A stretch of DNA of 5,118 nucleotides, from assembly GCA_030754715.1 (NCBI GenBank), contig JASLZV010000165.1:1-5118 (forward strand). Reading direction: 5' to 3'. Numbering within the stretch: the stretch's first letter is position 1; each line of letters opens with the position of its first letter. Under the pieces are notes generated by a model. It did no database searches, was not told where the DNA came from, and saw nothing but the letters and a program-made list of their open reading frames with translations. Made by a program: the position numbers and the translations under genes. Source of the DNA: Phycisphaerae bacterium (GTDB taxonomy: Bacteria > Planctomycetota > Phycisphaerae > SM23-33). This document shows, piece by piece, positions 1 through 5,118 of the stretch.

Positions 1-207
1 AGAGCGTTTCGGGCCGATCGTGTCGGACAGCCATCTTGTGATGTACTCATTTATGCCGAGTATGGCGCCATAGACCGAATTGGTCTGGTCAAGGAGCCCT
101 TGATGTTCAAACGGATGGGCCTTGAAGTCAAAGTACGTTTCGGCCCTGAGGTCGGCCGGAACATCTTCCCTCTTCAAATCTACCAACTTGATTACATCTT
201 TTGCCAT
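1..207 (-). CDS. N-terminal part of an unidentified protein, cut by the left edge
   Basis: An open frame of 69 codons begins with ATG at 207-205 on the minus strand and continues without a stop past the window edge. A good Shine-Dalgarno (GGAGAG) lies 8 nt before the ATG. The gene follows the phosphatase gene on the same strand after a 45-nt gap, so the two are probably co-transcribed. The product begins MAKDVIKLVDLKRED and continues with a segment HPFEHQGLLDQTNSVYGAIL, then GINEYITRW. It is soluble-looking, with no signal peptide or membrane segment in the visible part. The pattern of an F-x-H-x-x-L-L segment followed by an amphipathic helix ending in an E-Y-I motif faintly recalls the entry to left-handed-beta-helix acyl or nucleotidyl transferases. 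No hexapeptide repeats are visible in this fragment, so I assign no function. That it is a real gene is well supported by its RBS, its position and the sensible codon use. Confidence 0.72.
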   Translation of the reverse strand, partial: MAKDVIKLVDLKREDVPADLRAETYFDFKAHPFEHQGLLDQTNSVYGAILGINEYITRWLSDTIGPKRS

Positions 208-252
208 TTTAGTTTCTCTCCAAGTATCATTTTACGCTGGGATATTACGTCT

Positions 253-1197
253 TTACTTCTGTCCCATCTTTTTCTTGCAGTCGGCTATCGCTGCAAGAAC
301 CTCGTCGTGCAGAGCCTGGTTCGTGGTGGCCACCACATCCCAAACGGTCTCCTCCTCGGCTACAAATTCCACGGCCTTGCCGTCGAAATCGGTCACGATC
401 ACCTCGGCTTGCTGGGCCACGTAAATGCCCGAGAATACGTCCACAAATGGCTGCTTGCGCGCGAAGTAGCAGTCGATCTTACCCTCGGCTACGTCAACAA
501 AGCCATAGGGCCCGCCGTTGGGATTGATAAATTTGAACGGCTCCAGCAGATCGCGATATTCATCAACCAGGGGCATGAGGAATTTTGTCGGCTTCATCGC
601 GTACGACTCAATGCTGGCGCCTTTCATCGTGGTAACGTCGGGGCGCCCCATGGACTGGCGGTATTTCTTATCAAGTCTCACCTTGTGAACGAGCCGGTCG
701 CCGTCAAGTTCGGTAACAAAGGCGCCGTTGTCGTTGGCAAACGCGATCACTTGGGGGAAGCAGTCGCCCACGGCGCAGCAGGCGGGTTTCAGATCCTCGC
801 CATACAATGCCAGGGAACTGTACCAGAATGCCGGTATGCCGTGTTTGAAAAGGTAACTCCCGTCGAATGGGTCGCAGACCACATTGTATTTTTCGCCTTC
901 GGCATCCTTGTTTATCTCGACCGTACCGGCCTCCTCGGAAAGGAACAGAAAGCCGCTGCCGCGCTGCTCGAGACGTTTCCAATAGCCGCCCTCTGTCTCC
1001 TTGTCCACTTTGAGGATATCCGGATCCCAGTTCTTGTACTCCCCGACCCTCTTTTCGACTACTTCCCAGCCGACATTCTGGTCGCTGAGGCGCTTGACCG
1101 TATCCAGCGCCTCGGCTACACAGGCAAGATTAAAAGCGCACAACTCCCCCTCGGATTCCCAATTCTTCATTCTCCTGGCAAACAATTTGTCGTCCAT
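253..1197 (-). CDS. Inositol monophosphatase-superfamily phosphatase
   Basis: The 314-residue product fits the metal-dependent, Li-sensitive phosphatase superfamily (inositol monophosphatase, fructose-1,6-bisphosphatase, PAP phosphatase). Seen in order: a helical N-terminus; LKVDKETEG at about 62-70, matching the family's K-x-D segment; LSEEAG at 86-91, the first metal-ligand glutamates; CDPFDGS at 108-114, the DPxDG(T/S) metal and phosphate motif; and PFVDVFSGIYVAQQAE at 250-265, where D253 takes the place of the Asp in the usual C-terminal W-D-x-A-x-G motif. All expected metal ligands appear present, so it should be active as a cytosolic hydrolase of a small phosphate ester. The substrate cannot be read from sequence. 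It is somewhat longer than a typical 260-residue IMPase, and the usual Trp before the C-terminal Asp is replaced by Val. The start is supported by AGGAG at 1211-1207, 9 nt upstream of the ATG. It is probably the first gene of a minus-strand unit that continues into the partial gene at 207-1. A direct repeat upstream may regulate it. Confidence 0.88.
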   Translation of the reverse strand: MDDKLFARRMKNWESEGELCAFNLACVAEALDTVKRLSDQNVGWEVVEKRVGEYKNWDPDILKVDKETEGGYWKRLEQRGSGFLFLSEEAGTVEINKDAEGEKYNVVCDPFDGSYLFKHGIPAFWYSSLALYGEDLKPACCAVGDCFPQVIAFANDNGAFVTELDGDRLVHKVRLDKKYRQSMGRPDVTTMKGASIESYAMKPTKFLMPLVDEYRDLLEPFKFINPNGGPYGFVDVAEGKIDCYFARKQPFVDVFSGIYVAQQAEVIVTDFDGKAVEFVAEEETVWDVVATTNQALHDEVLAAIADCKKKMGQK

Positions 1198-1231
1198 CGA
1201 CCTTTTCTCCTATATGGACAGCGAGTCCCGG

Positions 1232-1263
1232 ACACTGCCCTGGACAATATTACACACTGCCCT
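1232..1263 (-). repeat. Two 10-bp direct repeats 22 bp apart upstream of the phosphatase
   Basis: On the minus strand the sequence AGGGCAGTGT occurs perfectly at 1263-1254 and again at 1241-1232, with start-to-start distance 22 bp, about two helical turns. The copies lie 66 to 35 nt before the phosphatase ATG, that is, in its promoter or leader. The pentamer TGTCC also recurs three times on the minus strand between 1246 and 1216. Same-face spacing suggests tandem binding of a regulator, but no factor is known to me for this sequence and chance duplication is possible. Confidence 0.4.
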
Positions 1264-1365
1264 CGCGACCCGCCGAACTCCGGGCATACCAGCCGCGATG
1301 GCCAGGCACTACCTCCGCAATCTCTTCTCGGGGCAGATACCGCGTGATCGAGCCCCCAAGGCACC

Positions 1366-1421
1366 AAAAAACCCAACGCGGCTATTCTATGTATAGCCGG
1401 GGCCAAAAGCAAAGGTTTTTT
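1366..1421. terminator. Nested inverted repeat, possible bidirectional terminator
   Basis: An outer perfect 8-bp inverted repeat, AAAAAACC at 1366-1373 and GGTTTTTT at 1414-1421, encloses an inner perfect 7-bp repeat, CGGCTAT at 1379-1385 and ATAGCCG at 1393-1399 with a 7-nt loop. Read on either strand, the hairpin is followed by six T residues, as in bidirectional intrinsic terminators with paired A- and T-tracts. Against this, the inner stem is short, the T-run follows the inner stem after 7 nt on the minus strand and 14 nt plus GG on the plus strand, and no gene visibly ends here. It may instead be a regulatory hairpin or a cruciform. Confidence 0.3.
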
Positions 1422-1477
1422 CAACCGGACTCCCGCAGAGGCTCACGATATAAAAACTATCCGTCCGCGCTCCGTCC

Positions 1478-1504
1478 TTGACCATAGTGGCACACGGCTA
1501 TAAA
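1478..1504 (+). promoter_or_regulatory. Possible sigma70-type promoter for tRNA-Thr and the operon
   Basis: TTGACC at 1478-1483 resembles the -35 box TTGACA, and TATAAA at 1499-1504 resembles the -10 box TATAAT. The spacer is 15 bp, shorter than the favoured 17, which weakens the call. Transcription would start near 1511, giving a leader of about 70 nt before the tRNA, and could read on into the operon at 1703. No separate promoter is evident in the 49 bp between the tRNA and that gene. Confidence 0.35.
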
Positions 1505-1514
1505 CTCCTTTGCT

Positions 1515-1524
1515 TGATGCATCA
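1515..1524. repeat. 10-bp perfect palindrome TGATGCATCA
   Basis: TGATGCATCA is its own reverse complement and sits just downstream of the candidate promoter at 1478-1504, a typical operator position. It is short and could occur by chance. No regulator is encoded in the window. Confidence 0.2.
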
Positions 1525-1581
1525 TAACAAAAGACGGCACCGTGCGACCGGGTGGCAACTTAGCGCCGTGTGTACCCCAGT

Positions 1582-1653
1582 GCCAGCGTAGCTCAACGGT
1601 AGAGCACGGCTTTTGTAAAGCCGATGTTGCGGGTTCGAATCCCTCCGCTGGCT
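1582..1653 (+). tRNA. tRNA-Thr, anticodon TGT
   Basis: The 72-nt sequence folds into a complete cloverleaf. The acceptor stem is a perfect 7 bp (GCCAGCG with CGCTGGC), with T8 and A9, then a D stem GCTC/GAGC with a 7-nt loop containing GG. The anticodon stem is CGGCT/AGCCG with loop TTTGTAA, giving anticodon TGT at 1614-1616, which reads ACA and other ACN threonine codons. The variable region is 5 nt and the T-loop is TTCGAAT. The T stem GCGGG/CCCTC has one C-T mismatch, the only flaw. The base pairs G1-C72 and C2-G71 and the anticodon bases G35 and U36 agree with known threonine identity elements. The discriminator is T1653. The CCA end is not encoded (TGCC follows) and would be added after transcription. 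Confidence 0.95.
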
Positions 1654-1702
1654 TGCCCGGCCGCCTGGCACGTGAATCAGTTTATCGAGATAGAAAGACA
1701 CT

Positions 1703-2998
1703 ATGGGCCAAGTTCGCAGCAGGTCAAAGGACCTCCTCGAAGGCAGGATATTGTGGATACCACGGATGACCTATGACGGGGCACGGGCAATCGCCGCGGT
1801 GTTCCGGTCGGTGGGCATCAACGCGGCCGTCACACCTCCCTCCGACGATCGGACACTCGAACTGGCCGGGCTGTTCAGCAGCGGCGAGGAATGCTATCCC
1901 CAGAAGGTAACCTTCGGGGACTTTCTGCGGATCATCCACAGCGACAACTTCGATCCCGACCGCAACGCCTTCTTCATGCCGACGGCCGGGGGACCCTGCC
2001 GCTTCGGGCAGTACGCCCCCTACCTCCGCCAGGTCCTTGACGAACTCGGTTACACCTCCGTGCCGATTATCTCGCCCACCAGCAAAAACAGTTACGACGG
2101 GCTGGCCGACCACGGCGGCGACATGTTCCGCACCGCTTGGCGCGGACTGGTAGCCGGAGACATCCTCCGCAAGATGCTCCTGAAGACCCGCCCGTACGAG
2201 ACCACACCCGGCGCCACCGACCAGGTCTGGGAGGACAGCCTGGACCTGCTCGACACGGTCCTGGCCAAACCAAACCTCTCCTCGCGAGACCGGATGGCCG
2301 CTATCACCAAGGCCCTGACCACCGCCCGCAACATGTTCCACGCCGTACCCGCCCGGTACACTACCGACAGGACACTCATCGGCGTGGTCGGCGAAATCTA
2401 CTGCCGCTTCAACACCTTCTGCAATAACGATGCGGTACGCAAAATCGAAGCCCACGGCGGCGAGGCCTGGCTGTCCGACATCGCCGAATGGGTCTGGTAC
2501 ACCAACTGGTCCCAAAAGGACCACCTGCAACGCAGCGGCAAGGGCCTGTCGCTGCCCATGCTTGCCGCAGTTGTCAAGAACCGCTTTCAGCGGGCCGACG
2601 AACACAGGTTATTGGCGCCCTTTGCCGATGACTTCGTCGGCTATGAAGAGCCACACAATATCTTTGAAGATGTTCTCAAGCCCGGCTGGCCGTACCTGCC
2701 GGCCGACGGCGCACTGGGTGAGATGGTGCTTTCGGTGGGTAAGACCATCTACCTGTACAACAAGGGCGCCGACGGTGTCATCGACATCAGCCCGTTTTCC
2801 TGCATGAACGGCATCATCTCGGAGGCTGTGTATCACAGCGTCTGTGACGACTGCAACAACATGCCCATACGCAACTTCTACTTCGACGCAACCAGTTCCA
2901 ACATTCAGCGGGATCTGGACATCTTTATCGAACTGGCCCGCAGTTATCGCAAACGAAAGAAAACTAGGCGCCGGTATCCAGCGTTCTTTGATCACTGA
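1703..2998 (+). CDS. Stand-alone 2-hydroxyacyl-CoA dehydratase (HgdB/COG3581)-like Fe-S protein
   Basis: The 431-residue product matches the part of the (R)-2-hydroxyglutaryl-CoA dehydratase/benzoyl-CoA reductase superfamily that, in many bacteria, forms the C-terminal half of very long activase-fused proteins. Visible landmarks are the start of the fold at EGRILWIPRMTYDGARA (13-29), SSGEECYP (59-66, Cys64), FMPTAGGPCRFGQY (91-104, Cys99), GVVGEIYCRFNTFCNND (227-243, Cys234 and Cys240), SPFSCMNGIISEA (363-375, Cys367), CDDC (381-384) and NFYFD (391-395). Cys64, Cys99 and Cys367 are the likely ligands of a [4Fe-4S] cluster (inference from the family). Relatives receive low-potential electrons from an ATP-driven activase; no activase domain is present here or nearby, so its electron source and substrate are unknown. 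It is cytosolic, with no signal peptide. ATG 1703 is the earliest possible start because TAG at 1691-1693 closes the frame. Only a weak purine-rich RBS precedes it, and an internal ATG at 1766 would cut into the domain. The radical SAM gene follows after 31 nt, which suggests one operon. Confidence 0.85.
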   Translation: MGQVRSRSKDLLEGRILWIPRMTYDGARAIAAVFRSVGINAAVTPPSDDRTLELAGLFSSGEECYPQKVTFGDFLRIIHSDNFDPDRNAFFMPTAGGPCRFGQYAPYLRQVLDELGYTSVPIISPTSKNSYDGLADHGGDMFRTAWRGLVAGDILRKMLLKTRPYETTPGATDQVWEDSLDLLDTVLAKPNLSSRDRMAAITKALTTARNMFHAVPARYTTDRTLIGVVGEIYCRFNTFCNNDAVRKIEAHGGEAWLSDIAEWVWYTNWSQKDHLQRSGKGLSLPMLAAVVKNRFQRADEHRLLAPFADDFVGYEEPHNIFEDVLKPGWPYLPADGALGEMVLSVGKTIYLYNKGADGVIDISPFSCMNGIISEAVYHSVCDDCNNMPIRNFYFDATSSNIQRDLDIFIELARSYRKRKKTRRRYPAFFDH

Positions 2999-3029
2999 CA
3001 ACCGAGCCCCTGGGAGCCTTCGCCAGTAG

Positions 3030-4937
3030 ATGAGCGAGCAAGTGGAACCTTCAGCGCAGAACAGCGACGCTCCGCCAGCCGGCTCGGCGGACGCAGCCCC
3101 GGCGGCGCAGTGGGCGCGGATAGCCGAACTCCGGCAGGTGATCCGGCGATTCGCGCACACTTATGCCTCGCTCCCTGTAAAGACCCGCGCCACTTGCCCC
3201 TCCTGCCAAAGCGTCGTGGATGCCGTCTTCGACCGCACCGGCGACCAGATTGTTCTGACCTTCGAGTGCCCTCGCTGCGACTGTACAAAACAGGTCCACC
3301 ACGACGCCATCTGGACCCACCTGGCCTCCGACCGTCCCGGCAGCGCAACGCACACCTGGAACGGCACGAGGGTTCACCCTGTCCTGCGACGCCTGCCGCG
3401 AACCGTCGAGTCGCTCTGCCCACAGTGCGGCGCCATTGTCCTGGGGCGATACTTCGTTGCCAACGGCGCCGTGTTCGTCGAAAAAACCTGTCCCGAGCAC
3501 GGGTACTTTCGCGACTGCGTCAACTCCGACGTGCTGCTCCAGGCCAAGGCCGCCTGGTGGAGTTTCGAGGAACTCTCAGGCCAGAAACATCCCCACGTTG
3601 CCGGCCAGAGGCATTGCCCCTCGGACTGCGGACTGTGCAACCAGCACCTTTCCGGGGGCTGCCTGGCCCAAATCGACCTGACCAACCGCTGCAACATGCG
3701 ATGTCCGATATGCTTCGCCAACGCCGGGGCGGCCGGCTACCTGTTCGAGCCGCCCTACGACGAGATCATCAGGCAACTACAGGTCCTGCGAGACCTGCGC
3801 CCCACACCCTGCACGGCCATCCAGTTCTCCGGAGGAGAGCCTACCCTCCATGGCGATTTCCTGCGGATCGTCTCGGCCGCGCGGGATATGGACTTTTCGT
3901 GCATCCAGATCGCCACCAACGGCCTGACGATGGCCGATCCCGGATTCGCCCGGCGCTGCGCCCAGGCCGGTGTCCACACCCTCTACATGCAGTTCGACGG
4001 CATCGGCGAGGAAGCACACCGCCACACCCGCAACTACCCCGGCATCTGGGCAAAGAAACTCGCCACCATCGAAAACTGCCGCAAACTGGGGATGAAAATC
4101 TGCCTCGTTCCGACGATCGTCAAGGGCATCAACGACAACCAGGTGGAAAAGGTGTTCCGCTTCGCCGTGGAGAACATCGACGTGGTCAGCGCCGTCAGTT
4201 ACCAGCCCGTCTCGTTCAGCGGGCGCATCTGCACCGACGAATTGTCCGCACGCCGCTACACCCTGGGCGACCTGGCCCATGACATCGCCCGCGCCAGCGG
4301 CGCAAGCGCGCTTCGTGACATGTATCCCCTCAGCATCACCGTACCGCTGTCGCAATTCCTCGAAGCCCTCACCGGCCGGTCCAAGATCCGCTCCTCCTGC
4401 CATCCCGACTGCGCCTTTGGAACCTACTTCCTGGTCTCACCCGAAGGAAAGGTCTACCCGTTCCCCAAAGTGATCAACGTCGAGGGACTGTTTACCGAGA
4501 TGAACCGGATCGCAGCGCGGATTCGCAAGCGCGGGCGACCGATCTGGCTGGACCGTCTGCAGGCCGCACGCATGTTCAATCGCCACTTCAAGGCCGCCGC
4601 CGCTCCGCCCGGACTTACCGTCAAACGCTTTGTCCGCTCCCTGCACGGCATGGTCGACAAAAGCGTCGGGCGAGGCCATGGAGAAAAACTCACCTACAAA
4701 ACCCTGCTCTGCGCGGGCATGCACTTCCAGGACCGCCATAATTTCGATGTTGAGCGGGCCAAGCGATGTGTGATACTCTATTCCACGCCCGCAGGCGTCT
4801 TCCCGTTTTGTACCTACAACTGCGGGCCGGAATATCGCAGGCTCGTCGAGCAAGGCTACGCGAGAACAGCCGCCGGAGCATACGTCGGTGAACGTCGCCC
4901 CACGGCCGATGCCGAGAACCTGCCGGAGAAGGTCTAA
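3030..4937 (+). CDS. Radical SAM protein of the Tes/MJ0619 (COG1964) type
   Basis: This 635-residue protein has the motif layout of the family containing archaeal tetraether lipid synthase Tes, earlier studied as the MJ0619 pterin methyltransferase. In order: an Ala/Pro-rich tail (1-30); a zinc-ribbon-like module C56-C59-C80-C83; a second one, C130-C133-C154-H157 in SLCPQCG...KTCPEHGYF; a Cys triad HCPSDCGLC (C196, C200, C203); the radical SAM triad CNMRCPIC (C221, C225, C228) that binds the cluster cleaving S-adenosylmethionine; FSGGEP (266-271), which contacts SAM; ATNG (295-298); SSCHPDC (455-461); and a C-terminal domain with LLCAGMHFQD (559-568), FDVERAKRC (572-580) and PFCTYNCG (592-599). 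The extra Cys groups suggest more than one auxiliary Fe-S or metal site. Tes couples isoprenoid chains of archaeal lipids; whether this bacterial relative acts on lipids is inference. A stop codon lies directly before ATG 3030, so this is the first possible start; its best Shine-Dalgarno (GGGAG, 3012-3016) is rather distant at 13 nt. The gene appears intact and shares an operon with its neighbours. Confidence 0.9.
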   Translation: MSEQVEPSAQNSDAPPAGSADAAPAAQWARIAELRQVIRRFAHTYASLPVKTRATCPSCQSVVDAVFDRTGDQIVLTFECPRCDCTKQVHHDAIWTHLASDRPGSATHTWNGTRVHPVLRRLPRTVESLCPQCGAIVLGRYFVANGAVFVEKTCPEHGYFRDCVNSDVLLQAKAAWWSFEELSGQKHPHVAGQRHCPSDCGLCNQHLSGGCLAQIDLTNRCNMRCPICFANAGAAGYLFEPPYDEIIRQLQVLRDLRPTPCTAIQFSGGEPTLHGDFLRIVSAARDMDFSCIQIATNGLTMADPGFARRCAQAGVHTLYMQFDGIGEEAHRHTRNYPGIWAKKLATIENCRKLGMKICLVPTIVKGINDNQVEKVFRFAVENIDVVSAVSYQPVSFSGRICTDELSARRYTLGDLAHDIARASGASALRDMYPLSITVPLSQFLEALTGRSKIRSSCHPDCAFGTYFLVSPEGKVYPFPKVINVEGLFTEMNRIAARIRKRGRPIWLDRLQAARMFNRHFKAAAAPPGLTVKRFVRSLHGMVDKSVGRGHGEKLTYKTLLCAGMHFQDRHNFDVERAKRCVILYSTPAGVFPFCTYNCGPEYRRLVEQGYARTAAGAYVGERRPTADAENLPEKV

Positions 4938-5118
4938 TGAATGTAAAGAGCACCGCGGCAATGGTGTCGGTGCTGTTGGCCGCCGCCGGATGCCACTATT
5001 TCCTCCCTCCAGCCGAACCTCAGATCGGACAAGTGCCCGAAAGGAACTCTGTCCGCAGCGGCGGGCTCGAACTGACCGTCGAACTGGCCAAACGCCGGTT
5101 CACCGTCGGCGAAACGTT
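4937..5118 (+). CDS. N-terminal part of an exported lipoprotein, cut by the right edge
   Basis: The ATG at 4937-4939 shares its first base with the TAA stop of the radical SAM gene (TAATG), so translation is probably coupled. GGAG at 4925-4928 lies 8 nt upstream. The 60 visible codons begin MNVKSTAAMVSVLLAAAGC, a classic lipoprotein signal: a short Lys-bearing n-region, a hydrophobic core and a lipobox-like AAGC with Cys19 as the predicted lipidated residue. After a Pro-rich linker comes a beta-strand-like segment, GLELTVELAKRRFTVGET. This resembles the first strands of Ig-like or BsuPI-type extracytoplasmic domains, but that is a guess from very little sequence. The mature protein would be anchored in the periplasm or at the membrane. 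Its operon position ties it to the radical SAM and HgdB-like genes. The function is unknown. Confidence 0.8.
   Translation, partial: MNVKSTAAMVSVLLAAAGCHYFLPPAEPQIGQVPERNSVRSGGLELTVELAKRRFTVGET

Larger units (their letters stand above)
1198..1581. other. Gene-free interval between divergent phosphatase and tRNA-Thr
   Basis: These 384 bases separate the phosphatase (minus strand) from the tRNA and operon (plus strand), so they should contain divergent promoters. I see no convincing coding region. A possible 85-codon minus-strand frame across 1167-1424 would need a TTG start without a good ribosome site, overlaps the phosphatase start in another frame and has a composition unlike a real protein. 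What the interval does hold is a 10-bp direct repeat near the phosphatase, a nested inverted repeat at 1366-1421, an AT-rich patch around 1446-1460, a possible promoter at 1478-1504 and a 10-bp palindrome at 1515-1524. These are listed separately. Confidence 0.7.

Noticed and set aside
100..1347. 415-codon open frame on the plus strand
   Set aside because: It lies antisense to the phosphatase and the partial gene, both of which have RBSs and family motifs. It shows no recognisable motif and is a shadow of their codon pattern.
1167..1424. 85-codon open frame on the minus strand upstream of the phosphatase
   Set aside because: It needs a TTG start, lacks a convincing RBS, overlaps the phosphatase start in another frame and crosses the hairpin and direct-repeat region; better explained as promoter DNA.
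1582..1702. tRNA-Thr as an integration (att) site of a mobile element
   Set aside because: No integrase, no repeated tRNA 3' end and no composition break are visible in the window; the downstream genes look like an ordinary operon.
1724..2605. 293-codon open frame on the minus strand
   Set aside because: It is antisense to the HgdB-like gene, rich in Gly, Val and Ala as expected for GC-rich shadows, and has no motif.
3110..4282. 390-codon open frame on the plus strand in a second frame
   Set aside because: It overlaps the radical SAM gene out of frame; its Arg/Pro/His-rich composition is typical of a frame-shifted reading of GC-rich DNA.
3777..4403. 208-codon open frame on the minus strand
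   Set aside because: It is antisense to the radical SAM core, which has conserved motifs in the sense frame throughout.
1..5118. CRISPR array, transposon ends or rRNA
   Set aside because: No regularly spaced repeats, transposase, terminal inverted repeats or rRNA-like stretches were seen on either strand.

Overview
The window looks like a GC-rich bacterial chromosome segment. It has Shine-Dalgarno-type leaders, tightly packed genes, a tRNA without an encoded CCA end, and a lipoprotein signal peptide. The gene content (a stand-alone 2-hydroxyacyl-CoA dehydratase-like protein, a Tes-like radical SAM protein and an Ala-rich lipoprotein leader) would fit an environmental, possibly anaerobic lineage such as Planctomycetota. 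That placement is an impression from gene types and composition and has not been tested.

Layout. On the minus strand, positions 1197 to 1 carry an inositol-monophosphatase-superfamily phosphatase (253-1197) followed by the first 69 codons of another gene that runs off the left edge (1-207). Positions 1198-1581 hold no convincing gene. They contain a 10-bp direct repeat spaced 22 bp apart upstream of the phosphatase, a nested inverted repeat with T-tracts on both strands, a small palindrome and a possible promoter. On the plus strand follow a tRNA-Thr(TGU) (1582-1653) and a tight three-gene run: an HgdB/COG3581-type iron-sulfur protein (1703-2998), a 635-residue radical SAM protein (3030-4937), and the start of a lipoprotein gene whose ATG overlaps the preceding stop codon (4937-5118, cut by the right edge).

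The plus-strand operon is the notable part. The radical SAM protein has the motif order of the MJ0619/COG1964 family. That family includes the archaeal tetraether lipid synthase Tes, which joins unactivated lipid tails. Here it has a second zinc-ribbon-like module at its N-terminus with Cys spacing identical to the first. Directly upstream is a free-standing protein of a family known for very-low-potential electron transfer to CoA substrates, with no activase in view. A working hypothesis, which is inference only, is that the pair performs radical or low-potential chemistry on a lipid or other hydrophobic substrate, with the exported lipoprotein as a cell-envelope partner. The minus-strand phosphatase is transcribed divergently and shows no evident functional link to this operon.
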